A stretch of 64,000 bases of DNA from DASQPR01 sp963836785 (GTDB lineage: Bacteria; Actinomycetota; Actinomycetes; Mycobacteriales; Micromonosporaceae): contig CAWIKW010000006.1 in assembly GCA_963836785.1 (NCBI GenBank), positions 124,001-188,000 on the forward strand. The letters are read 5' to 3'. Positions 16,874 through 24,862 of this stretch are shown piece after piece. The first letter of the stretch is position 1. Each line of letters opens with the position of its first letter. A model generated the notes under the pieces. It was not told the origin of the DNA and made no database searches. It was given only the letters and a program-made list of their open reading frames with translations. Position numbers and translations under genes: made by a program.

Positions 16874-17653
16874 TCAGGCCGCCTTCTGCTTATTCGTCAC
16901 CAATGCGTCCACCAGGTACGACGCGACCTCGCGCGGCGTCGTGCCGCGGCCGAAGATGCGGTCGACGCCGAGTTCGGTCGTCATCATCTCGTCGAAGCGG
17001 GGACCGCCGACGACCAGCAGCGGTCGGCGCTCGGCCGGAAGCGCCTCCCGGAACGCCGCCGACATCTCCCGGGTGTTGTGCAAATGGGCGTCGCGCTGGG
17101 TGACGACCTGGCTCACCAGCACGGCGTCGGCCCTCTCGTGTCGTGCGGTCTCGACCAGCTCCGGTACGCCGACTTGCGCGCCCATGTTGACCACGCGCAA
17201 CTCACGGTAATACTCGAGGCCCTTCTCGCCGGCGATGCCCTTGACGTTGAGGATCGCGTCGATGCCGACCGTGTGGGCGTCCGTGCCGATGCACGCGCCG
17301 ACCACGACGAGTTTGCGGCGCAGCCTCTGCCGGACCAGCGTGTTGATCTCTTTCGCGCCGAGCAACGGGAAGTCGCGCTCGACGACCTGCACCTTCGACA
17401 GGTCGACGAGGTGGTTCACCGAGCCGTACACGACGAAGAACGTGAAGTCGTCGCCCATCGGCTTCGCGTGCACAACCATCGCCGGGTCGAGGCCCATCTT
17501 CGCCGCGAGTTGCAGAGCGGCGCCCTCGGCCCGTTTGTCGGTGGGGATCGGCAGCGTGAAACTCAGCTGCACCATGCCGTCGCCGGTGATGTCGCCGTAC
17601 GGGCGGATGATATTCTTGATCTTGCCCGTGTTCTCAGGCGCCGCGTCGCTCAC
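16874..17653 (-). CDS. kamE: Lysine 5,6-aminomutase beta subunit (cobalamin-binding)
   Basis: 259 residues from GTG 17653, overlapping the kamD TGA as GTGA. An N-terminal dimerisation region (KIKNIIRPYGDITGDGMVQLSFTLPIP) is followed by the B12 domain with the base-off DxHxxG motif, D125-A-H127-T-V-G130. K138 (LNVKG) is 11 residues after H127, as is the PLP-binding Lys144 in C. sticklandii KamE. GGPRF near residue 217 is the cobalamin-tail loop. With KamD it moves the terminal amino group of beta-lysine (or D-lysine) from C6 to C5 by a radical mechanism. Confidence 0.95.
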   Translation of the reverse strand: MSDAAPENTGKIKNIIRPYGDITGDGMVQLSFTLPIPTDKRAEGAALQLAAKMGLDPAMVVHAKPMGDDFTFFVVYGSVNHLVDLSKVQVVERDFPLLGAKEINTLVRQRLRRKLVVVGACIGTDAHTVGIDAILNVKGIAGEKGLEYYRELRVVNMGAQVGVPELVETARHERADAVLVSQVVTQRDAHLHNTREMSAAFREALPAERRPLLVVGGPRFDEMMTTELGVDRIFGRGTTPREVASYLVDALVTNKQKAA

Positions 17654-19284
17654 GCCGCACGCTCCCGGGGCGACTCGGCCAGGATCTCGGTGGCCGGGTT
17701 GAAGTAGCCCGCCTCCTGCTTGGCCACTCCGTCGAGTCCCTTGCCCCGGTCGGCCGGCCGCTTCATGATGCCGAACGTGCCGTCCGCGATCGCGTTCAGC
17801 AGCGGGCCGCCGGTGGTCCGGCCGGGCGACGACCCGGTGTCGTCGACGATGTTTTGCAGGAGATCGATCGCCTCGTCGAGCACCTGGTGTGCGCGCTGCT
17901 GGATGAACCCGCCGGGCGCCGGGACGAAGTCCTCGTGCAGGCCGCCGGCGGCGCTCAGCACGTAGCGCACGTTCTGCAGCGCGACATCGCGGTCGGACAG
18001 CCACGGCGTCACGACCGCCTCGGTCATCATGCCGACCAGGAGGATGCCCTGGCCGGTCAGCGTGCCGACGAGGTTGAAGAAGCCGTCGAGCAGGTTGCCG
18101 CGGAACACGTCTCCGGTCATGTGCTTCGTCGGCGGCATCCACTTGAGCGGCGCGTCCGGGAACAGTTCGCGGGCGAGCAGCGCGTGCGCCAACTCCATCC
18201 GGAACGACTCGGGCAGATCGGGATTGATCTCGAACGCGTGGCCGATGCCGAGCTGCCAGTCGGCCAGACCGGCCTCGTGGGCGAAGTATTCGTTGAGCAG
18301 CTGCGACACGGTCACCGTGTGGGCCGCCTCGACCGCGTCGGCCGTCGTCAGGTAGTTGTCCTCGCCGGTGTTGATGATGATCCCGGCCCGGGCATGGATC
18401 TGCCGCGAGAAGCGCTGGTCGACGAACGTACGGATCGGGTTGATGTCGCGGAACAGGATGCCGTACATGGAGTCGTTGAGCATCATGTCGAGCCGTTCCA
18501 GACCAGCCAGCGTCGCGATCTCCGGCATGCACAGGCCGGACGCGTAGTTCGTCAGCCGGACGTAGCGGCCCAGCTCCCTCGACGACTCGTCCAGCGCCGC
18601 CCGCATCAGGCGGAAGTTCGCCTGCGTGGCGTACGTCCCGGCGAAACCTTCCCGGGTGGCGCCCTCGGGCACGTAATCCAGTAGCGACTGCCCGGTCGAC
18701 CGGATCACCGCGATGACGTCGGCGCCGGCCCGGGCCGCCGCTTGCGCCTGCGGGATGTCCTCGTAGATGTCGCCGGTCGCGACGATCAGATAGATCCACG
18801 GACGCTGCTTCGGGTCACCGTGCCGCTTGACGAGCCGTTCGCGCTCGACCCGACGCTGGTCGATCCGCTTGATGCCGGCGGCCACACCTCGGCGCGCGGA
18901 GCGTCGCGCGGCGGTCTCGGCCCGGCCGGACGGAATCTCGAACCGGACCGATCCGGCCGCCGCCTTCTGCGCCAGCTCGGTCAGGTCGTGGGCACCCTCG
19001 CGCGCCATCGCGTCGAACACCGGCAACGCCACTCCGGCGCCGAGGCCGACGTCGTCACGTACGGCGTCGACGAGTCGGTTGACCCACGGGATGCCGTCCG
19101 CATCCGCGCCGGTGATGCCGGCCAGCCGCAGCACGGCCCGCTCGACCGAGACGGTCGTGTGCGTGCGGGCCATGTCGACGACCGGCTTGCCGGCCCGGCG
19201 GGCCAGCACTCGGGCATGGCGGACGACGGCCGGATCCAGATTCAACTTCGCCTTCGGGTTCGGCTGGCGAGCGCGGGGCGGCAT
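17650..19284 (-). CDS. kamD: Lysine 5,6-aminomutase alpha subunit
   Basis: 544 residues, the usual KamD length, covering the TIM-barrel substrate/PLP phosphate-binding subunit. Typical segments are PWIYLIVATGDIYEDIPQAQAAARAGADVIAVIRSTGQSLLDYVPEGATREGFAGTYATQANFRLMR, MLNDSMYGILFRDINPIRTFVDQRFSRQIHARAGIIINTGEDNYLTTADA and LKWMPPTKHMTGD. It binds adenosylcobalamin and PLP at the interface with KamE. The gene starts 9 nt after the amidohydrolase stop and overlaps kamE by 4 nt, so both subunits are co-translated. The basic N-terminus (PPRARQPNPKAK) is probably disordered. Confidence 0.96.
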   Translation of the reverse strand: MPPRARQPNPKAKLNLDPAVVRHARVLARRAGKPVVDMARTHTTVSVERAVLRLAGITGADADGIPWVNRLVDAVRDDVGLGAGVALPVFDAMAREGAHDLTELAQKAAAGSVRFEIPSGRAETAARRSARRGVAAGIKRIDQRRVERERLVKRHGDPKQRPWIYLIVATGDIYEDIPQAQAAARAGADVIAVIRSTGQSLLDYVPEGATREGFAGTYATQANFRLMRAALDESSRELGRYVRLTNYASGLCMPEIATLAGLERLDMMLNDSMYGILFRDINPIRTFVDQRFSRQIHARAGIIINTGEDNYLTTADAVEAAHTVTVSQLLNEYFAHEAGLADWQLGIGHAFEINPDLPESFRMELAHALLARELFPDAPLKWMPPTKHMTGDVFRGNLLDGFFNLVGTLTGQGILLVGMMTEAVVTPWLSDRDVALQNVRYVLSAAGGLHEDFVPAPGGFIQQRAHQVLDEAIDLLQNIVDDTGSSPGRTTGGPLLNAIADGTFGIMKRPADRGKGLDGVAKQEAGYFNPATEILAESPRERAA

Positions 19285-19293
19285 GGTGCTCTC

Positions 19294-20874
19294 CTAGCTG
19301 TGCTGCTTGGGCACGGTCGTGACGTCGTTGTCGAAGATCGTGGTGCCGCGGACGACCGTGCGCAGGCAGGTCGGCAGCGGCGGCGCCGGCTCGCCCGGGC
19401 CGGCGGAGACCAGTGTGGGCAGACCGTTCGTGCGACCGGCGGGCGTCGCCCAGATCGCGAACGTCGCGGTCGCGCCGGGGGCGAGCGTGCCTTCGGCATC
19501 CGCGTGTACGGCCCGCCAGCCGCCCCGGGTATGCGCCGCGAACGCGGTCCGTACGCCGACGCGCTGCGCCGGATTGTGGTGGGCGATCGCGGCCCGTACG
19601 GTGCCCCACGGGTCGATCGGGGTGACCGGTGAGTCGGACCCGAAGGCGAGCGCTACCCCGACCCCGGCGAGCGAGCCGAACGGGTTCGACGCGCGCGACC
19701 GCTCGATTCCGAGGCGCTGGGCGTACATCGCGTGGTCACCACCCCACAGCCGGTCGAATGCGGGCTGGACACTCGCCACGATGCCGTACTCGACGAACGC
19801 GGCGATCAGGGCCTTATCGATGATCTCGGCGTGCTCGATCCGGTGGCGCGCCAACCGGACACGATCCACGCCAAGCTTCGCGGCGGCGATGGCGAAGCCG
19901 GCGATGACGGTGGCGATCGCGGCATCGCCGATGGCGTGGAAGCCACCCTGCACGCCGGCCTCGGTGCACTCGATCAGGTGCGCACCGGCCTGCTCGGCGC
20001 TGACGTACGCGTGCCCCCGATGGGTCGGGTCGGCGGCGTCGAGGTACGGCTCGCGCAGATGCGCCGTCTGCGAGCCGAGCGCCCCATCGGCGTAGAGATC
20101 GCCGGCCGCCCCGATAGCGCCAAGCTCACGGGCCCGTTTGGCCCCACCCAGCTCGCCCCAGTAGCCGTACACGTCGGGCAGGTCCGGCTCCCGGCCGAGC
20201 GCGAGGACATTCTGGAAGTCATATTCCGACGACGTACCCGGGCCACCGCACTCGTGGACGGCGGCGATGCCGAGCGAGGCGGCCCGCTGCAGGGCGGCCC
20301 GTTGCGCACGATCCCGTTGGGCGTTTGACATCGCACCCATCGTCATCCCGCGGACGACATGGTGCGCGTCCCGCCGCAGCCAGCCAATCGAGTCGTACCC
20401 GGGAGTGTGGATCGGCGTCCGCGCCAGCAGGTCGCTTGACACGACGGCCGAGTGCACGCTGACCTGTGACAGGTAGGTCGGTCGGCCACCGCCGGCGCGG
20501 TCGAGTTCGGCCGCCGACGGCGGCGTCTGGATCGACCAGCTCGATTCGTCCCAGCCGTGGCCGACGACGATCGCATCGCCCGGCAACGTGGCGGCGTGGG
20601 CAGCGACGCGATCCAGAACGTCCGCGGCCGAGATCGTGCCGGACAGGTCGAGCCCGAGCGCGACGATGCCGGTGTCGGTCGCGTGCACATGGGCGTCGAC
20701 AAACGCGGGCGTGACGAGTGCGCCGTCGAGATCGACGGTGACATCCGCGCCCGGCGCGTCGGTGTCGCGACCGAGCCACACGATGGCGTTGTCGGCCACC
20801 ATCATGGCGGTGGCGGTCGGATCGGCCGGGCTGTACACGTGCCCACCGCGGTAGAGGGTGGTGTTCTGGGCCAT
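19294..20874 (-). CDS. YtcJ-like amidohydrolase (amidohydrolase family 3) embedded in the lysine operon
   Basis: 526 residues from ATG 20874 (MAQNTTLY); the longer frame to 21000 overlaps kdd and is unlikely. Metal ligands of the amidohydrolase barrel are visible: VDAHVHATD (HxH), QGGFHAIGDAA, ARHRIEHAEI and the catalytic Asp in AFGSDSPVTP. The family hydrolyses amide bonds of small N-acyl or cyclic compounds in the cytoplasm. It is not one of the standard lysine fermentation enzymes. It sits 4 nt after kdd and 9 nt before kamD, so it is made with them. Possible jobs are releasing lysine or beta-lysine from an acylated or lactam form; this is inference only. Confidence 0.85.
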   Translation of the reverse strand: MAQNTTLYRGGHVYSPADPTATAMMVADNAIVWLGRDTDAPGADVTVDLDGALVTPAFVDAHVHATDTGIVALGLDLSGTISAADVLDRVAAHAATLPGDAIVVGHGWDESSWSIQTPPSAAELDRAGGGRPTYLSQVSVHSAVVSSDLLARTPIHTPGYDSIGWLRRDAHHVVRGMTMGAMSNAQRDRAQRAALQRAASLGIAAVHECGGPGTSSEYDFQNVLALGREPDLPDVYGYWGELGGAKRARELGAIGAAGDLYADGALGSQTAHLREPYLDAADPTHRGHAYVSAEQAGAHLIECTEAGVQGGFHAIGDAAIATVIAGFAIAAAKLGVDRVRLARHRIEHAEIIDKALIAAFVEYGIVASVQPAFDRLWGGDHAMYAQRLGIERSRASNPFGSLAGVGVALAFGSDSPVTPIDPWGTVRAAIAHHNPAQRVGVRTAFAAHTRGGWRAVHADAEGTLAPGATATFAIWATPAGRTNGLPTLVSAGPGEPAPPLPTCLRTVVRGTTIFDNDVTTVPKQHS

Positions 20875-20878
20875 GGGA

Positions 20879-21940
20879 TCAGTCTGCCCTGGCCGGGGCC
20901 GGGCCCCTAGCCTCGGCGGCGATCCGGGCGTCGAACAGCGCCCGTACGCCGGCGTCCGAGCGCAGGAGCGACAGGGCGTACTCGGCATGTCCGGGCACAT
21001 AGCCGTTGCCCACGAGCATCGTCACGTCGGCGGCGAGTCCCTCGGCTCCAAGCGCAGCGGCGGCGAACGATGTTGCCATCGAGAAGAAGATCACCGTGCC
21101 GCCGTCAGCCGTCGCGAGGATCGCGCCGTGTTCGCAGCCGGGCACGTCGACGCAGACCACGGTCACATCGGCTGGTCCGCCCAACGCGCCGGTTACCGCG
21201 GCGGCGAGCGCGACCGGGTCGCGTGCGTCGGCCAACGCCACCTCGTCGGCGATGCCGACCGATCGGAGCCGCTCGGCCTCGGCCGGGATCGGCACCACGC
21301 CAACGGTCCGCGCGGCGCCGGCACGTCGGGCCGCGACAAGCGACAGTGAGCCGCTCTTGCCGGCGCCGCCGATCACCGCGACCTTCGCGTCGGCGTACCG
21401 GCCGATCACCCGCGCAGTCAGCGCCGGTGCCCCACAGACGTCGAGCACCGCGAGCGACAGCTCCGGGTCCAGATCGTCGGGCAGCACCGCGGCGATCGAG
21501 CGGGCGAAGAGTATCGCGTGGCCGGCCGCCGGCACCTGCTCGCTCATGCCGTCCCAGCGCGCCAGCTCGTCGGTGATGGCCAGCGGTGTCAGGGTCAGGG
21601 AGACCAGCGTCGCGACGTGATCGCCGGGTTTGAGTCCGAGCGGCGAGCGCGGTCCGACCGCGTCGACGGTGCCGATCAGCATGCCGCCCGACCCGGTCAC
21701 CGGGTTCTGCATCTTCCCCCGGCTACGGATGATGTCCAGCACCTCGGCCCGCACGGCCGCGCCGTCGTTCGCGTGCTTCGTGGCGAGTTGTCGGAAACTC
21801 GCCGCGTCGAGATTCAGCCGTTCGATCGCGACACGTACCTCATTTGCCCCGATTTCCGCGCTGCTGTCGAGGCGAAGCGCGGCTTGCGGCAAAACGCCGG
21901 CGGGTTCGATCACGCGGTGTAGACCGACCGGCGACGTCAT
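20879..21940 (-). CDS. kdd: L-erythro-3,5-diaminohexanoate dehydrogenase
   Basis: 353 residues from ATG 21940, which has an ideal GGAGGT 4 nt upstream. A GTG at 21955 is in frame but lies upstream of that ribosome site. Features are SRGKMQNPVTGSGGMLIGTVDAVG, GLKPGDHVATLVSLTLTPL, VLDVCGAPAL, the nucleotide-binding VAVIGGAGKSGSLSLVAARRAGA and VTVVCVDVPGCEHGAILATADGGTVIFFSMATSF. These match Kdd, which oxidises 3,5-diaminohexanoate to 5-amino-3-oxohexanoate with NAD(P). It is the first gene of the leftward operon and divergent from kamA across about 137 nt. Confidence 0.94.
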   Translation of the reverse strand: MTSPVGLHRVIEPAGVLPQAALRLDSSAEIGANEVRVAIERLNLDAASFRQLATKHANDGAAVRAEVLDIIRSRGKMQNPVTGSGGMLIGTVDAVGPRSPLGLKPGDHVATLVSLTLTPLAITDELARWDGMSEQVPAAGHAILFARSIAAVLPDDLDPELSLAVLDVCGAPALTARVIGRYADAKVAVIGGAGKSGSLSLVAARRAGAARTVGVVPIPAEAERLRSVGIADEVALADARDPVALAAAVTGALGGPADVTVVCVDVPGCEHGAILATADGGTVIFFSMATSFAAAALGAEGLAADVTMLVGNGYVPGHAEYALSLLRSDAGVRALFDARIAAEARGPAPARAD

Positions 21941-21990
21941 GTGCACCTCCAGCACGGCGAGCGAGCTAACACATCGATCGCCTAGAGAAT

Positions 21991-22019
21991 CGGGAAAACT
22001 TACGGCATACTAGTTCCCG
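21991..22019. promoter_or_regulatory. Inverted repeat CGGGAA-N17-TTCCCG between kdd and kamA
   Basis: The 6-nt arms are exact, and the inner AACT/AGTT bases are nearly symmetric too. The site is between the two divergent transcription units of one pathway, a natural place for a shared operator. No regulator gene lies in the cluster. Confidence 0.4.
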
Positions 22020-22077
22020 GGCAGGAAATCTTCCAGCAACCTTCCGCCGGGAGACAACAATATCCGAAGGAGGGCGA

Positions 22078-23520
22078 GTGACTGACGCACTGTTCATCCC
22101 CGCTCCCGCCGAGGGACCCGCGGACGCGTCGATCGTCGATTCGGCCGTCGTCGCAGCGGGACAGCCGCACGAATACCGCCGGCGTGAGCTGGTCGAGCCG
22201 GACTGGACCCGGTTGCCCGGGTGGCGCGACGTCACCCGCGAGCAGTGGGAATCCGCGCAGTGGCAGCGCGTGAACTGCGTGAAGAACATCAAGCAACTCC
22301 GTGCCGTGCTCGGTGACACCGTCGGCGAGGAGTTCTACGCCGACCTCGACGTCGACCAGCAGCAGTTCGCGACCATGTCGATGCTCCTTCCGCCGCAGAT
22401 GCTCAACACCATGGTTCCGCACAAAGTGCCGGACACCGCGTCGTTCTACGCCGATCCGGTCCGGCGCTACATGATCCCGGTTGCGTCCGACCGCCGCACG
22501 GACTGGCCCAGCCACCCGTACGCGACACGCGACTCACTGCACGAGCACGACATGTGGGTGGCCGAGGGCCTCACCCACCGCTACCCGACGAAGGTGCTGG
22601 CCGAACTCATCTCGACGTGCCCGCAATACTGCGGCCACTGCACGCGGATGGACCTGGTCGGCAACTCGACTCCGCAGGTGGACAAGCTCAAGCTCACTCT
22701 CAAGCCGGTCGACCGCTACGACGCGATGATCGCCTACCTGCGCCGCTCCCCCGGCGTACGCGACGTGGTCGTGTCCGGCGGTGACGTCGCCAACGTGCCG
22801 TGGAAGCAGCTCGAATCGTTCCTGACGCGGCTGTTGGAGATCGAGAACATCCGCGACATCCGGCTCGCGACGAAGGCTCTGGCCGCCATTCCGCAACATT
22901 GGCTGCAACCGGAGATCGTCGAAGGTCTCGGTCGCGTCGCCGCCCGCGCGCACTCGCAGGGCGTGAACCTGGCGATCCACACGCACATCAACCACGCTAA
23001 TTCGGTGACGCCCCTCGTCGCCAAGGCGGCCCGGACCGCGCTCGACGTCGGCGTCCGGGACGTACGAAACCAGGGCGTGCTGATGCGCGGCGTGAACGCG
23101 ACCACACCGGCGCTGCTCGACCTGTGCTTTGCGTTGCAGGGTGAGGCGTCGATCCTGCCGTACTACTTCTACATGTGCGACATGATCCCCAACGCCGAGC
23201 ATTGGCGGGTGTCGGTCGCCGACGCCCAGCAACTGCAGCACGACATGATGGGCTACCTGCCGGGGTACGCGACGCCGCGGATCATCTGCGACGTTCCGTT
23301 CGTCGGCAAGCGCTGGGTGCACATGCTCGCCGAATATGACCGCGAGCGCGGCATCTCGTACTGGACGAAGAACTACCGCACATCGATCGAGGCGGACGAC
23401 CCCGAGGCCCTCGCCCGGCGGTATGAGTACTACGACCCGATCGACACGCTGGACGTCTCTGGCCAGGACTGGTGGCGCAAGAAGCTCGCGGCCGAGGCCG
23501 CGGAATCGGCCACCGACTGA
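22078..23520 (+). CDS. kamA: Lysine 2,3-aminomutase, KamA-family radical SAM enzyme
   Basis: 480 residues from GTG 22078 with AAGGAGG 4 nt upstream. The radical SAM cysteines are C181, C185 and C188 in TCPQYCGHCTR. Substrate and cofactor residues have counterparts: Asp in YMCDMIPNAEHWRV, and Asp and the likely PLP Lys in ICDVPFVGKRW. The glycine-rich GGGGK of clostridial enzymes is replaced by FVGK. KamA moves the alpha-amino group of L-lysine to C3, giving beta-lysine, with SAM, a 4Fe-4S cluster and PLP. It is the first enzyme of the pathway encoded divergently next door. The protein is longer than clostridial KamA, mostly at the N-terminus. A terminator follows it. Confidence 0.93.
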   Translation: MTDALFIPAPAEGPADASIVDSAVVAAGQPHEYRRRELVEPDWTRLPGWRDVTREQWESAQWQRVNCVKNIKQLRAVLGDTVGEEFYADLDVDQQQFATMSMLLPPQMLNTMVPHKVPDTASFYADPVRRYMIPVASDRRTDWPSHPYATRDSLHEHDMWVAEGLTHRYPTKVLAELISTCPQYCGHCTRMDLVGNSTPQVDKLKLTLKPVDRYDAMIAYLRRSPGVRDVVVSGGDVANVPWKQLESFLTRLLEIENIRDIRLATKALAAIPQHWLQPEIVEGLGRVAARAHSQGVNLAIHTHINHANSVTPLVAKAARTALDVGVRDVRNQGVLMRGVNATTPALLDLCFALQGEASILPYYFYMCDMIPNAEHWRVSVADAQQLQHDMMGYLPGYATPRIICDVPFVGKRWVHMLAEYDRERGISYWTKNYRTSIEADDPEALARRYEYYDPIDTLDVSGQDWWRKKLAAEAAESATD

Positions 23521-23563
23521 GTCCTCCGCCGGTTGACAGCGCTGAACCGGTGATCCACCCGTA

Positions 23564-23601
23564 GCGACCGCCCGAGACATCTCGGGCGGCCGCTTTCTTT
23601 T
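23564..23601 (+). terminator. Rho-independent terminator of kamA
   Basis: A 14-nt stem with one mismatch (23564-23577 with 23580-23593) has a 2-nt apex and is followed by TTTCTTTT. Confidence 0.85.
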
Positions 23602-23703
23602 GGTGAGGTGGGCCGCGTAGCGGCTCGTTGTTGTTTTGGTGGGTCACATTCTGTAGAGCATCCTAGGATGAAATGCGTGCGTAACGAACGCGTTTGACGA
23701 CGG

Positions 23704-24594
23704 TCAGCGGTCGAGCGCGGCGAGATCGAGGTGACGGAGCCGCTCCGGGTCCGCGAGGATGTCGATCTCCACGATCCGGTCCTGCACGATCGTGATGCCC
23801 ATCACCGCCGTCAGGACCCCGCCGGGCGCCGTGACCAAGCCAACGTTGCCGTTGACCAGGGCCGGCCGCGAGTCGCCGTCGCGCGAGAGGCGCGCGAACG
23901 TCAGGGCTTGCTTGGCCACCGCCGCCGCGCCACGAACGATCCGCGGCGCCGTGCTCGGCAGCACGCCGAGGTCTGCCCGCAGTGTGACGTCCGGATCAAG
24001 AACGGCGACCAGGGCGGTGAAGTCGCCGTGCCGGGATGCCGTGAGGAACGCGTCGACGACCGCACGCTGACGGGAAATGTCGCTCTCCGGCGTCGTGGGC
24101 GCCCCACGGATGCGCTGCCGCGCCCGACTAGCGAGCATTTTCGCGGCGTCCGGCGAGCGGTCCACGATCGGGCCGATCTGGTCGAACGGGATCGCGAACA
24201 TGTCGTGCAGGACGAACGCCAGACGCTCGGCCGGCGCTAGCGTCTCCAGCACCACCAGCAGCGCGAGACCGACCGAGTCGGCCATGACCGCCTGGTGTTC
24301 CGGGTCGCTACCGGTCACCGGGCCGATGATCGGATCCGGGACGTACGCCTCCAGCGGCTCCTCCCGCCGCGACGTACGCGAGCGCAGCATGTCCAGGCAC
24401 ACCCGCCCCACGACGGTGGTGAGCCAACCACGCAGATTGGCCACATCGCTCGTGTCGGTGCGGCTCAGCCGCAGCCATGCCTCCTGGACGGCGTCATCGG
24501 CCTCGCTCAACGAACCGAGCATTCGGTACGCCACCCCGCGAAGATGCCCGCGGTTCGTCTCGAACCGTTCGGCCAGAACATCGTGCTCGTCCAC
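23704..24594 (-). CDS. sigJ: SigJ/ECF41-like extracytoplasmic-function sigma factor
   Basis: 296 residues from GTG 24594 with GGAGGA 7-8 nt upstream. Region 2 is clear (AYRMLGSLSEADDAVQEAWLRL, LRGWLTTVVGRVCLDMLRSRTSRRE), then region 4 (LETLAPAERLAFVLHDMFAIPFDQIGPIVDRSPDAAKMLASRARQRIR). A SnoaL-like C-terminal domain takes the place of a separate anti-sigma factor, as in ECF41/SigJ proteins, where it modulates activity. YVPDP stands where the family linker WLPEP usually is, and ADPERL where NPDKL is. No anti-sigma gene is present. A 268-nt region without a recognised gene separates it from the divergent DMFase-like gene. Confidence 0.88.
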   Translation of the reverse strand: MDEHDVLAERFETNRGHLRGVAYRMLGSLSEADDAVQEAWLRLSRTDTSDVANLRGWLTTVVGRVCLDMLRSRTSRREEPLEAYVPDPIIGPVTGSDPEHQAVMADSVGLALLVVLETLAPAERLAFVLHDMFAIPFDQIGPIVDRSPDAAKMLASRARQRIRGAPTTPESDISRQRAVVDAFLTASRHGDFTALVAVLDPDVTLRADLGVLPSTAPRIVRGAAAVAKQALTFARLSRDGDSRPALVNGNVGLVTAPGGVLTAVMGITIVQDRIVEIDILADPERLRHLDLAALDR

Positions 24595-24862
24595 GGTCGC
24601 ATTCCTCCGTCCGCATCCGTCACAGCAATGACGAACCTAAACCGACCGAGGTAACACGACGTGGCCGAAGTCATGGCCGCAAGGCCGCAAGTGGCGACGC
24701 CGCCGGCAGTGCTCCTCGCTCGTCCCGACACGGCATCGGGCGGACAGCGAACAGTCATCCGCGCCTGTACCATGTGGAGCGCTTGACCGCCAGCAACCCT
24801 GGTTGACACTGCCGTAGTGATCGCGCCGCCGGCGCGGAGGCAGGCGATGGCTGGAGCTATCC

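Noticed and set aside
16874..18799. 641-residue continuous frame covering kamE and part of kamD
   Set aside because: Only the last 259 residues are KamE; the upstream part is an out-of-frame reading of kamD. The GTG at 17653 overlaps the kamD stop.
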